A DNA stretch of 64,000 nt from Acanthosoma haemorrhoidale (taxonomy: Eukaryota; Arthropoda; Insecta; Hemiptera; Acanthosomatidae). The stretch is taken from the NCBI GenBank assembly GCA_930367205.1, contig OV884011.1, positions 46,947,754 to 47,011,753 on the forward strand. The letters run 5' to 3'. The position numbers and the translations under genes are program-made. How positions within the stretch are numbered: the stretch's first letter is position 1; each line of letters starts with the position of its first letter. Shown here piece after piece: positions 38,526 through 48,719 of the stretch. The notes below the pieces were generated by a model that made no database searches, was not told where the DNA came from, and saw only the letters and a program-made list of their open reading frames with translations.

Positions 38526-38600
38526 ACAAAAAAAATACAATATGCCCTAAAATGGCAATGATAATTGTGATAAATGATCTCAACACCATATTTGCAAACT
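38526..38600 (-). mobile_element. LINE 3' tail fragment
   Basis: Minus strand ends CATTGCCATTTTAGGGCATATTGTA and then a short A run, after AGATCATTTATCACAATTATC. This is the same hairpin-plus-TTGTA arrangement as at the other LINE 3' ends in the window. It is a very short 5'-truncated or decayed copy. Confidence 0.45.
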
Positions 38601-38923
38601 CAACTGTTGGGTTCTTTAAAAATGGTTTACAATGGATTATTAACTTCTTTGCAGTAAAGATTTATAGTTTTCGCTGGGTTTGGGTTAGAATGTCTTACCC
38701 GTGATTAGTGACACCTGACGTGCCAAGTGTGCGTGTAACATTTTGCAACATAAAATGTTTTATTCAAGCTTGCTTTTAGTACAGGAAGAACATTCGGAGG
38801 AAAGTGGGCTCAAACCCAAAATCAGAAAGTCAAGATCAGGGTTGGCCCTTGGAAGGAAGTGGTCGCAATTCCATCAGATAAGGCTGTTTGGCAGCATCGT
38901 TACTACCGTGCGTTTCTCCACAG

Positions 38924-39136
38924 TTGCTGGACGAACCTCCATTACCTATCGATGACTCTTGGAAATACCGGAGAATAGAAGTAGACGTCCTGGAGAAAGA
39001 GACCATCGCTAAGCATTTAATGACGTGCTACATCTGGCACCATAGTGGCGACAGTCGACCTGCAGTAACATGGGATAAGAGCTTAGTTGGGGCATTGATT
39101 AACTTGGAGAAATCTCATCACCTCTTAACTCCATAA
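38924..39136 (+). other. Candidate terminal coding exon, unassigned
   Basis: CGTTTCTCCACAG ends at 38923, a good acceptor. The frame then runs LLDEPPLPIDDSWKYRRIE, DVLEKETIAKHLMTCYIWHH and LINLEKSHHLLTP to a TAA at 39134-39136, 70 codons without a stop. It is hydrophilic, with a mixed charge pattern and more G and C at third positions than the flanks. Upstream of the acceptor another frame is open (VVAIPSDKAVWQHRYYRAFL), so an uninterrupted older coding region with a frameshift is an alternative. No family is recognised and no clear AATAAA follows closely. The neighbours are transposon remnants, so a transposase fragment must also be considered. Confidence 0.33.
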
Positions 39137-39896
39137 AATTCATAAATTGGTTCTACAGTAAATTGAGAATTTCTAGTAGTAAAAAGGTAATCGACTTTCG
39201 TTCGACTGCGAACTTAATACTTCCACATTACCTACATCCTCCGCAATCGGATACGGTGATATAAAGTAGAACAAGTGGAGATGTAAGGAGATCGCTGAAC
39301 TATAAGTATTTTTTTTTGCACTAGCAACGTAATGGACGGATTTGAATTGTTTGCTACAAAGTTTTATCACAAGACAGTCGAAGACGACAGTAGTCTTTAG
39401 TATATTCTAGACGTCGACGTTTCTGCTCATAGACATTCAGGCATCTTCTGAACTAACAGGGAAAAACAAAAATAAAATACTGACACAATGTTAAAGAAGA
39501 GTAAAATAATAACCACGTGTTAGTTAGTTTTCTACCACAGTGCGAAAATAATTAAGATCTTACTCACAATCTTAGAATATAGGCTATGATCCCCAGTAGA
39601 TAAAATATATCCGGACCATATGATATTTTATTTATGCTTATTGTTATAAAAATTCATGATCCCACCGGTCATTTTATGACCACGACGAGAAAAAATGTAG
39701 TGAGATTTTATCGATGGAATTTGTTAAAATATTATCATAAATAAACTAACTGCTTGGTAATTAAATACTACCTATTATTATTAGAATTTACTTCTCTTGC
39801 ATTGTCTATAGACAGGCTCCATCTTATATAATACATCTGCACTTTTCGCACGTGTTGTCAATGACAATATATTGTTGCTTGGGACCAAAAGGGTTA
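39137..39896. other. Mostly anonymous sequence with one hammerhead-like motif
   Basis: 39411-39450 is described separately. The rest is AT-rich without supported frames. Confidence 0.45.
39411..39450 (-). ncRNA. Hammerhead-like motif, best copy
   Basis: Minus strand: CAGAAGATGCCTGAATG, then TCTATGAGCAGAAACG and TCGACGT. TGC and GCA can pair around the spacer directly before GAAAC, matching stem II of a hammerhead, and ACGTCGACGT is a self-complementary 10-mer where a short stem III would lie. The 5' core reads CAGAAGA in place of CUGANGA, which should prevent cleavage. The layout fits Penelope-associated hammerheads, but the pairings are few. Confidence 0.35.
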
Positions 39897-41264
39897 AATT
39901 CATACAATATTTACAAACAGCCCAGAGACTTCCCAAATCCACATGGTTGTCACCTCCCTCGCATAAGAAAGAGGAAGCGGAGTCATGGGAAGTCCCCCAC
40001 GCTCCTCCCAATCTCGTCACCGGATACGAGGCAGTGGAGGCTGAAGAAGAGCGCGAGAGCCACATACGCTCAGGACATGATTGGAGAAACTGGCCACTGC
40101 CAGGATTCCCACAGTTATGTATTTATAGCAGGTCACGAGGCCACCTCCATTTTAATCTCCGAGGAGGATTATAGGGATGAGTGGTGCAGTGCAATGACTG
40201 TGCTAGGAAATTAGGGTGGTTAGAGAGGTTACTATGGAATTTCATAAACTTGGAAGGGATGAGTTCGAGGATGTAAGGTATATTAAGATTGTTATGAAGG
40301 GTTTTGTTGCTGACGTAATAAATGGCATTTACTATTGTAGTCAGGACTTTTGATTGAAAGGATTGGATGCGCTTGATGTTCGACTTTTTTGCTGTCCCCC
40401 ATAGCTCTATTCCGTATATCCAGATTGGCTTAAGTATAACTTTGTAAATAAGTAGTTTGTTTTCTATTGAGCTATGGGATGTCCTTCGAAGTAGTCTATG
40501 CAGTTGTCCAAAGCGTCTGTTTAGTTCTTGTATTTTTAGCCTTGTATGTGGGCTCAAGGTCAGTCGTTTGTCGAGATGGAAGCCTAAGTACCTTACTATC
40601 TCGCATACAGGGAGAGGAAGAGGAATGGAATTAAAATAAACTAGTGGACAAGACTTGTGGAAGAGGGTGAAGGTAATGTGGGAACATTTTGCTTCATTAA
40701 CTTTGATCTGCCATTGGTTGCACCAATCCTTGATCTCATCAAGATATTTTTGAAGGTTATGGGATGCTATATCGGGGTCTGAGTGGGATGACAAGACTGC
40801 AGTGTCATCTGCAAATATGGCCAAGATTAGAATGTGGGGACCAAGGTATTGGGGGTAGAGCGTTGTATAGGTTATAGAGGATGGGGCCCAGGACACTGCC
40901 CTGTGGAACTCCTGCTTTTATGGGATAGTAGTTAGAATATTCTAAGCCACATCGGACTTGGAAGAAGCGGTTTTAAAGTTAGGACTGTAGGATTAGGAAA
41001 GGGTCTGTGGTAAATATGTTTTGGGTTTGTAAAGCAAACTTGCGTGCCAGACCTTGTCAAAAGCTTGAGCTATGTCTAGAACGGCAGCAGTGCATCACTG
41101 TTTGGTTTCAAGGGCTATGTGGTCAACACGAAGGCCTTGTTGCGTAGTGGAATGTCGTAGTCGGAAACCAAACTGGTGTGTAGGAAAAAGGTTTTTGGAT
41201 CCAACAATTGGAAGTAGACGTTTTTATAGGAGTTTTTCAAAAAATGTTGGGAGTATAGAATCCC
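39897..41264 (-). mobile_element. Main LINE family, longest copy (jockey clade)
   Basis: This minus-strand copy starts inside the reverse transcriptase at about 41264 and runs to the 3' UTR near 39897. The 5' half of the element (ORF1, endonuclease) is absent. The UTR, about 220 bases after the stop, contains GTCCTGAGCG, GGCTCTCGCGCTC and GGGCTGTTTGTAAATA, which recur in all other copies. The usual hairpin and A tail are missing here: homology stops at TATTGTATGAATTTAACCC, so this copy is also cut at its 3' end. The copies at 45.1, 47.2, 51.7, 55.0, 56.5 and 27.2 kb belong to the same family. Confidence 0.88.
40123..41264 (-). pseudogene. Reverse transcriptase of the main LINE (partial, broken)
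   Basis: The enzyme copies its own RNA at a nicked target site. From 41264 the frame gives LPTFFEKLL, THQFGFRLRHST, then AVLDIAQAFDKVWHASLLY (RT box with the first catalytic D), IKAGVPQGSVLGPILYNLYN, and FADDTAVLSSHSD with the catalytic DD pair. After it come VNEAKCSHITF, VRYLGFHLDKRLTLSPHT, LLIYKVILKPIWIYGIELWG and QSFQSKVLTTIVNA, and the frame ends KWRWPRDLL. These are the RT core, thumb and C-terminal order of jockey-clade elements. Breaks: TAA and TGA stops near 41230 and 41100, another stop near 41000, and a frameshift near 40850 between the GVPQGS and FADD segments. The last 257 codons (40896-40123) are uninterrupted. No RNase H follows. Confidence 0.9.
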
Positions 41265-41377
41265 TATTATATTGTGCAGAAGAGTATAAAGTTCTCAACG
41301 TCCTTATTTATTTTGGAAATCTCGCTTACTTGAGGAATCTCCAAATATCTTTAAATCTGTTGTTAAAATCTTGTTAG

Positions 41378-41487
41378 CATTAACTTTGATCTGCCATTGG
41401 TTGCACCAATACTTGATCTCATCAAGATATTTTTGAAGGTTATGGGATGCTATATCGGGGTCTGAGTGGGATGACAAGACTGCAGTG
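41378..41487 (-). repeat. 110-bp partial duplicate of the neighbouring LINE RT
   Basis: 41378-41487 repeats 40695-40804 in the same orientation with a single difference that I can see (ATACTTG for ATCCTTG). It begins CATTAACTTTGATCTGCCAT and ends GACTGCAGTG. Neither 5' nor 3' LINE ends are present, so it is not a normal retrotransposition product. Immediately after it at 41488 starts a 21-bp string that recurs at 43037. Confidence 0.92.
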
Positions 41488-41599
41488 CTCGCACGATAGT
41501 CGGGTTTATTTAGTTCAGGGGATGAAATTATTAAAACTTGTCTATTGTTTCGTAGGAAGAAACTATTTATTTACTTTACCCTTAAGGACTACTATAAAC
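41488..41599. repeat. Short dispersed repeats shared with 42.6 and 43.0 kb
   Basis: CTCGCACGATAGTCGGGTTT at 41488 recurs exactly at 43037-43057 (21 bases including one more A). 41539-41599 (TGTCTATTG ... TAGGAAGAAACTA ... TTTACCCTTAAGGACTAC) is about 90 percent like 42602-42658. The order of the two blocks is reversed between the loci, so they are separate repeated units or ends of a rearranged element. Confidence 0.7.
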
Positions 41600-42259
41600 A
41601 TCACCAGGTTTGACGTAGAGGTATGATATTTTTCACGTGAGTTTTATTTGATCCTGTGATGCTAAAGAAAAAATAATATAGCTTGATTAACTAGTCAATT
41701 AGAAAATATACATTTTTCAATCATATTAAAAAGTATTCAATTAAAGACCTCGGTCGGGTTTATCTCTTCATGCGGTGAGGTTTTGCTCCGCGGATTTAAT
41801 TTAAATAAAGATTGCGGTCCCCTGATTGATGGCATGTAATAAGTCTTGGGACGTAAGATGACTATAATTATAAAAGGCATTATTTTGTTTGTATTACTTG
41901 CTAGACGTAGTAGGAGTAGGACCAATACCACATCTAATTGTGTGATATGTAAAATTTGACTAACGTTTTTAAATATTATCACTCAAAACGTAAGAATATA
42001 AATGTTTTGAAAATATTAATTTTTATAGATATTACTGAATTTTATTTTGTTTTACTCTCTGTAACGTGTTCTAATCCGTGAAGGGACATTTGTTTTTTTT
42101 TTCATATATACTTCCGAGGCATCAGTTAAGTGAGTACAGGAATAAAAAAAAAAAAAAACATGTTTACAAATATCGGCTGTTTATACGTAAATTAAGGCAG
42201 ATTAAAGAATTTCCTAAGACGTTTCGAAGTAATACCTCTGTAACTCTTCTACAAATAAA
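41600..42259. other. Anonymous AT-rich sequence
   Basis: No supported gene. A run of 16 A near 42143 and a T run near 42090 are the only simple features. Minus-strand frames near 41740-41980 show no domain. Confidence 0.45.
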
Positions 42260-42600
42260 TGTGAGAACCATGCTGGTAGTAAAACATCTAACCTACCGAT
42301 AAAATGTAAAGCAATAATTTATAAAATATTGTCAGACCTTTATTTATTTATTAACCTATACATCGCCATACTGGAGTATGACATATACTAGGAACTTCCT
42401 TCAACTGCAGATAATACAAAATAAATTCCTAACAATAATAAGTAATTTATCTAAGCCATTCCGTTCACCGCAAATTCACTTTATTTAGCAAATTCAAATT
42501 CCCGGGTACATCACTTTATTTATAACGTAGTAAAAAAAAGCACTCAATGGTTTATTGGAAATTATTGAATAGCGTAACAACAACTAATTAGTAAAAATTG
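42260..42600 (+). pseudogene. LINE reverse-transcriptase C-terminal remnant
   Basis: On the plus strand 42339-42560 reads FIYLLTYTSPYWSMTYTRNF, then LQLQIIQNKFLTIISNLSKP and, after one stop, QIQIPGYITLF. This follows the L-x-PILTY-x-SP-x-W ... LQ-x-x-QNK-x-LR-x-I ... L-x-IP-x-x-x-Y order of jockey- and I-like LINE proteins beyond the RT core. Just upstream, in another frame, LPIKCKAIIYKIL matches the usual S-L-x-x-K-x-x-IYK-x-x-L that precedes it, so a frameshift lies near 42330. It differs in sequence from the main LINE and represents an older family. No ends or target duplications are visible. Confidence 0.65.
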
Positions 42601-42601
42601 T

Positions 42602-42658
42602 TGTCTATTTTTTTGTAGGAAGGAACTATTTACTTTACCCTTAAGGACTAATATAAAC
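42602..42658 (+). repeat. Repeat paired with 41539-41599
   Basis: TGTCTATTTTTTTGTAGGAA is followed by GGAACTATTTACTTTACCCT and TAAGGACTAATATAAAC. It aligns with 41539-41599 with a 4-base gap and few substitutions. Confidence 0.7.
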
Positions 42659-45072
42659 TAGTCTTTTAGCTGTAGATGTATTTCCGTTTCTTTTTCAGTT
42701 CTCCTTCATATAAATAAGTGTATATTTTAGTTTTACGTATTGATTGCATTTTAACTTTAATTTAGAGGCACTCATGTACATAAAACGAAAGAAATTTACA
42801 CAAAGACATTTTCTCTCACTCTGTCTCTCACGCAAGTCAAAAAAAATATAAAGTTGAGGGGGTTTCTTCTCGAAGCAGAGGGTTAGGGGGAGATTGGAAT
42901 TTTAATTTATAGCCCGAGATTATGGTTAGTGTTTTGCAATGGTTGTTAAAAGGGTGTTTGGTCAAGCACGTTAATAAGGATCTCGTGATTCTGCCGAAGG
43001 ACGCGTCACGTTGTTCTGACACTGCTCCTAAATGGTCTCGCACGATAGTCGGGTTTAGTTAACATGCGGAGTTATAGCGAAAAGAGGTCGACTACAGGCG
43101 AACTAAACCAAAGAATTTGAGCGCGTATAAATCTCATGCATTGGCTGTAAATATGATCTTCATGGCCTCGTTGGTTTTTTTTAAAATGGGATACCCTGTT
43201 GTTTTTAATTGTGTGTGTCTCTCTGTCCTGGCGATTGTAAGTCATGTCTATGTTTGACCTATTAACATAGACATGACTTACGGTTAGATCCGATGAAATG
43301 AAAACTATTTTTAACGCCATAAAACAATTATGGTTTATTAATCAATTACTAATAAATATTTCCTATCATATTTAGTAGTGGGATCAAATTTAAGATCTCG
43401 TCATTAAAACTGATATTGAAATCGTGTTCGTAAATTTATCTCATTCAAGAGATGATATTGTTAGTTTCATTGATGTTAGTTTCATTTAATGACGGATGGT
43501 GTAAAAAATAAACTTGTTAATTAAAAAAAAGTTATTTTACTCTCATATTGAGTAGGGTATCAGATAAAAGATATCGTTGCCCTGGATAATAATAGGCAAT
43601 TTTTGATACTGCAATTGCACAGTAATTAAAAGCATGTTCGCGACTTTAAGTCAATTGGTAATTTTTTTAGAGGTATCATATTTCCCAAGGTAGTTCCATT
43701 AATTAGATGTTCCAATGGTCCAGGTAATAAAAGTAATCCTTTTTCTCTTTTCTTAGTATATTGTGAGCATAATATGTTGGGGGCTTAGTGGCGTATGAAA
43801 AACATCTTAATGGCAACTTTTCAAAAATATTTATATTGTTGCTGTGCTGTGGTTAGCACGTATTATTTTTATGTTCAATGTGGCAATGTGGCAATCAAGA
43901 CGGAGTAATTGGTAAGATCACAGAAACTTCTAATTGTGCGATACTGTACACTTAACTGATTTTTTTTTTTCATTTTTACGATCCCGAAGGAAGAGGCTTT
44001 ACTTTCATGTACGTAAAAAGAAACAATCTTTCGTATGTATCATCGTATGTACAACAATGGTCATTACAATGCTTCAATCTACCTAAAATATCAAAAGTGT
44101 ATTCCACAACTCCCTCGAATAAACTGATAAAAATACATCAAAATAACAGATCTGAACATATTTTAAATTCGTAGTTTCAATTCGTTGTCATGCTAGAGAG
44201 ATTAATCGCTATAGCTCTAAAACTTATTACAAACAATAAATTATTGGGAGTCAAAATCGCATCTTTAATGCCGCTGGGACCGATTTAAATATGTTGAGAA
44301 TACCTTCTTCAATGACTGAGGCTGATTATAAAATAAAACGAAGCATTGAAATATTTAGTAAAAATCATTTAAGAAAGTATGGTGACCCATATTGATCTCA
44401 CGTTTCTTCACTTTGTGTTTCCTTATTGCCTATGACAGCGAGAATACCTCATGAGTTCGGAACAGTAGGATATAACCTTGACAGCGTATAACGCGATACG
44501 CATACGATTCATAACGGTTTACTGATTTTGTGACGTGTTTTCGTAGTATTTTATTAGGATGAAGTAGCAATTAGGATTAGCAAAATCAATAGGCAAAAGC
44601 TATTTTTAGGAATCATTCAAGGAACAAATGCTCTAGAGTGTCTCTATGGTTTTGACCTCCTATCGAACGCTACCAATTAAAGTCACGGCATGTATCAATA
44701 CTGGATGAAGGGGCCAATTTTTGCCCTCCTCACCTTCGAACCAACCTCATTAATTCTACGAATAGAGGAACCTAAAATATTTTCTTTTGAATTTTATGTA
44801 CATATAAGGTATGTGTATGTATATAGGGTGTTCCTTTTGTGTGCCTTCACTAGATACATAGTGGCTGTAGTATAAAAACAACAAAGTATGTACATAAATC
44901 TCTTTCCAAGTCCTCTCAAATAATCAAAATTAGTTAATTAAATTAAAAACATTGCTGTTGGGTAATAAGAACTACAAAATAATAGTTTTGATGTCCGTAA
45001 TGACTCTTGTGGTTACAAGCCCTTTACAAAAATAACGAAAAAATCTTAAAGGTCTTTAAATTTTAATTTTTT
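42659..45072. other. Mostly anonymous sequence
   Basis: 43037-43057 repeats the 21-bp string of 41488. 43237-43281 is a perfect hairpin, listed separately. Otherwise the sequence is AT-rich with short chance frames and no RNA gene. Confidence 0.45.
43237..43281. repeat. Perfect 18-bp hairpin with a 9-base loop
   Basis: GTAAGTCATGTCTATGTT is followed by TGACCTATT and then by its exact reverse complement. The symmetry stops at once on the outside (T opposite G). It is too short for a MITE with TA duplications and has no T run, so it does not look like a terminator; animal microRNA hairpins are longer and imperfect. Confidence 0.85.
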
Positions 45073-45475
45073 CAAGTTCATGTAATTCCATCGAAGCCTA
45101 TCCAACCACCGTAATCCCCTTGCACAATCATTACTCTGCTAGTGCCAGTGCGTGACCGTGGGAGTCCCAGCAATGGCCAGTTTCTGCAATTATGTCCCTG
45201 AGCGTCTGTGGATCTCGCGCTCTTAGTCAACCTCCACTGGTTGATATGTGACTGATGAAGAAGCTTGGGGGACTTCCCTTGTCCCGCTTCCTCTTTCGCA
45301 CGCAAGGGTGTAGACAACCATGTGGATTCGGGAAGTGTCTGGGCTGTTTGTGAATACTGCATGAATGAGCGAGTGCATGAATGATTGTAAATATGGTATG
45401 AATGAGAACAACGAATACAATTAATTATTGCCCAATAAGGCATATTGTAATTTTATCACAATAACGATTTTTAAT
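45073..45475 (+). mobile_element. 5'-truncated copy of the main LINE
   Basis: The copy starts in the last RT codons (a decayed KFMKFHSNLSNHPN segment) and continues through the 3' UTR words TCCCAGCAATGGCCAGTTTC, GGGCTGTTTGTGAATA and ATGAATGAGCGAG to the hairpin TTGCCCAATAAGGCA, TTGTAATTTTATCACAATAA and a short TTTTTAATGATAAT tail. It lies on the plus strand, opposite to the long copy at 39.9 kb. No clean target duplication is seen. Confidence 0.85.
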
Positions 45476-45825
45476 GATAATAATTTTTCTCAAGTCACTG
45501 CGCATTTGATAGGAAGTTTCAATTTTTTTCATATGACTAATTAATTAATCGAGATGTTTCTACAAATGAATAAAACATTTTATTTTTCATTATAAACATT
45601 ATTAGAGAACATCTCTTGTTTGCACCTGGGTGATTTGTTTGTTACTCTTCACATTTCATGTCCTTTATTTCTTTAAAAAAAATTTAATTAACTGTCTTTT
45701 TAGCTCGCCAATGAAAAAAAGTTTTGAAGAGAATTCGGCTTCATTTAAAACTTAGTTGATAATTTATGTAATTAGTTTAAAAAAAACAACGCTAGTCTAC
45801 TGATCACTAGAAGTTACGGTAGCTC

Positions 45826-46325
45826 TACGTGTTCCTTTCTTTCCAACTCTGTCCATGTTTGAAATATGGCCCAGTGCTCATTGAGAATATTATCGGCATA
45901 CATCAGTAGTGAGGATCCATTCATGAAGTATGGCATACGCGACTGAATCGCCCCGAACACCTTGTATTCATTCATTCACAGCAGGGTGGTAAGATGCCCT
46001 AATGGGGAATATATGACCTGGCCGGTGTGAATATCGACACACACGATGTTCCCGATATCCTTAACCGAACGAAGCGATAGGCATATCGTGATGCGGCGTC
46101 ACACAACTATGACACAGGGCGATTGCAATGACGGGCATCGTGTGTGGGACAGACCTGGTCCCCTAACCTCACTAGTGCCGTGAATACTTAAGCTCATGTC
46201 CGCGTTAACCAGCGCAGTCACCTAGTTCCGTCTTCGCCGAATTCTCCCACCTCAGGGAATCCGTGTCGTTTCACTTGGGGACGCTTTTGGCAAGTCTTGG
46301 CACTTTTTAGGATATCCGTTTGTTG
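45826..46325 (-). pseudogene. Decayed coding-like block of unknown origin
   Basis: On the minus strand several segments read like protein but in shifted frames. The clearest run, from about 46072 to 45828, is VKDIGNIVCVDIHTGQVIYS, PLGHLTTLL, one TGA, then MNEYKVFGAIQSRMPYFMNG, SSLLMYADNILNEHWAIFQ and TWTELERKEHVELP ending at TAA. Further upstream are SLRWENSAKTELGDCAG and PVIAIALCHSCVTPHHDMP. The block is visibly richer in G and C than its flanks. I do not recognise the protein. A transposon-encoded, virus-derived or host pseudogene are all open; stops and frame changes show it is not functional as it stands. Confidence 0.4.
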
Positions 46326-46619
46326 GAGAAACCGAATGAATTAAAGTGTGTAGACCATGCTATACAAAATTAAAAAAGTCTAATAATTTTGTTTTACACA
46401 AGTAATTTGTTAATATTTTATATGTATCTAAGGTTTTTTACAACTTCATAATTCCCCATTAGCTACTGCTTTCTGCCAATCTCTTAACCATGTCACACCA
46501 TTTCCAGTTCTGCGTCTTTTATCCACCGCGTTCTTAACTAATAGTCTTTTTAAATAAAGTGGGGTCCTTGAGCCATGTGTATATCCCTACTATATATTAA
46601 TGTGTATTGTATATACACT

Positions 46620-47120
46620 ATGAATGTAGGTGCAGAGAACGGCACTACTGCGAGTCACGAGAGCCTGTAGGACCGTTTCTTTCGAAGCGGTCCAGATTTA
46701 AGGAGCGGCTGCCCCAAAAGAATTGGTCTTCCAGGAACAAGGCCTGGGAGCTAAGGTAAAGAGAGAACATCTGGAAGAGCTCCCCCTCCCGCTCGCAGGA
46801 TGATTGAAGAAGAACCTAGGAAGGCCCATCTTAGCGACTTGATCAATGAGGCGTAGAATGCCAGGTGGACCAACAGGGAGTACACTAAGGAAGTACTTCC
46901 CCTCGGTCAAGGGCTGGCTGAGAGCGGATGCTCCGTTCAATTATCCAGTATAGCTTGGTCAGACTTACCCTTGTTGGTAGAAAACGAGGAGAATTACAGG
47001 GCCTCCTTTCACCAGAGCACTATACCATCTCCAGGGGAGTGATGCAGGTTGACCAGCCGTAATATCAGCATTACTCATCAAGAAGGCACCGTTGCACCAT
47101 GGAGTCGCCTTGTTTATAGA
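46620..47120. other. GC-rich island, unassigned
   Basis: About 500 bases of GC-richer sequence lie between AT-rich flanks. A minus-strand frame at 46940-46698 is open for 80 codons (LPVGPPGILRLIDQVAKMG) and the plus strand is open in parts (MIEEEPRKAHLSDLINEA). Neither matches a family I know. It might be the 5' part of an unidentified retroelement or an exon remnant. Confidence 0.3.
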
Positions 47121-47170
47121 AATAAATCAGGGAAGGGGAAAAAAAGAATACAATAAAACGGGCTTAACAG

Positions 47171-47325
47171 AACAAATATTGTATTGTATTTGCAAATATT
47201 GTATGAATGTGCGAGTGAATGATGAATTGTAAATATGGTATGAATGAAAACATTTATCTCAATTATTTATTGCCTATTAAGTATTAAGGCAGATTGTAAT
47301 TTCATCTTAATAAAGTTGTTTATAA
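47171..47325 (+). mobile_element. Strongly truncated LINE 3' end
   Basis: From AAATATTGTATGAATGTGCG through GATGAATTGTAAATATGG to ATTGCC ... TTAAGGCAGATTGTAATTT and CTTAATAAAG. It is the same 3' end as at 45.4 and 55.0 kb, with only about 150 bases retained. Two partial ATTGTA words at its start echo the short repeats in the family's UTR. Confidence 0.75.
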
Positions 47326-47450
47326 AATAACAGTCCAGCACCCCCAATCGCACTGGACTACGTGCACGCGCACCACATGCAACGAAATACCCGTCAACGA
47401 GACCCATGAAGGAACCCCGTCTCCCCGTCTAGGGCACGGATCCCGTGGTA

Positions 47451-47463
47451 GGGGGGGGGGGGG
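47451..47463 (+). repeat. Poly-G run
   Basis: Thirteen consecutive G, directly after a GC-rich patch (47340-47450) and before a LINE tail. Such a run is prone to replication slippage. Confidence 0.95.
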
Positions 47464-47489
47464 AATATTATAAGTATGGATGCGATTTT

Positions 47490-47570
47490 TTATGACCACT
47501 TGTTGTCCTACTAGGGCAGGTTGTAATTTTCCTCAAATAAAGATTTATTTTCCAAAAAAAAAAAAAAAAA
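47490..47570 (+). mobile_element. LINE 3' tail with poly-A end
   Basis: TTGTCCTACTAGGGCAGG, then TTGTAATTTTCCTCAAATAA and AGATTTATTTTCC run into an A run of about 18 bases. Hairpin, TTGTAATTTT and AATAAA spacing match the main LINE family. The intact A run suggests a fairly young copy. Confidence 0.7.
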
Positions 47571-48719
47571 GGCGAATTTATCAAATGGGAAATATAGTTA
47601 ATATTGAGAATTGAGTGATATTTTTATAAAACAAATATGGTTAGAACATACAGCATATCCATTGAAAGAAACTACATTATGGAAAAGTACTGAGGAACGT
47701 TTTGTCCATAAAATAATATACTTTAGAGGGTTGTCCTACTTTTCGAAAGCTATTGCTATGAGAATATCAGACAGTACAAAGGTTTTCTATTAAAGTAAGC
47801 AAAATATGTAGGTCGAAGTTTCTTAGATAGGTGAGCCGGTGCTACTAATAACAGCTCTGCTCCATTATACAGATAGAAGATTGTAAGTACACATCTCTTT
47901 TCTAACTTCCCATAAGGGTACTTATTTTATCAGTAATTTTATGGTCATTTTCTCCTTTTTCCCATTACCATTTAAAAGCATATTTGACCATTAAAATAAC
48001 ACAAATATCGCGTAAATGTCAGTTTTATGACTCTTAGGAACACTAACTTCGAGATTTTCTTTCCATCTGCTATTATATTTTGTTGATGTTCCCTGTATGA
48101 CCTACGTACATGAAAATAATACAGTAATTATTTTGTAGGCACCTTTCGTGAAAGTTCCACGTAATGCCCATATATGTCAAAGGTAAAATTAATTTCATAA
48201 ACAAAATAGTTAATTGGAAATTAAAAATAAATATTTTCCTAAACATATGGATCGGGATTTAAAATTAAAGATCTCGACCTGCTGATTGGTAATATTCAAT
48301 GTATCTTGGTTATTCAGTGCACTGTTATTCGAAAAAGTCATTTAAATAATTTTCACATACGTAAGGAAAGCCTTTCCTGATGAAATGTTTCATCACAGTT
48401 AAATTTTTACCTTTATTATTCGCTGACCTACAATAAAACGAAGGGTACATTTATTAAGTGCCTTATGCAACAAACAAGGATGGATATGTGTGCGTTATTA
48501 TCATACGCGAGAATAATGAAAATTTAGAATAAAGTACCTAGTTTAATAAAACAAATAGAATAAGGAAAAAGAACTACATTTTTTTTTTTATTGTGCTTTC
48601 GCTATCTTTTGAAGGTCAGAGCTTTATTGCTTTTGTTTCTACTTTCCCCCCCCCCCCGTCTCAGTGCTGTATCTATCGCTAGTAGTTAAGAAAGACGGTA
48701 AGTGCAGTAATTATTTTAC
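47571..48719. other. Anonymous AT-rich sequence
   Basis: No gene is supported. 48646-48657 is a run of twelve C. T runs occur near 48580. Confidence 0.5.

Noticed and set aside
39852..40214. Plus-strand ORFs over the LINE 3' UTR (also 45078-45443 minus and 55080-55337 plus)
   Set aside because: They recur only because the UTR is repeated; all are antisense to the LINE and break differently in each copy.
46698..46940. 80-codon minus-strand ORF as a gene
   Set aside because: Starts and ends inside a GC-rich island without splice signals or family motifs; kept only as an unassigned island.
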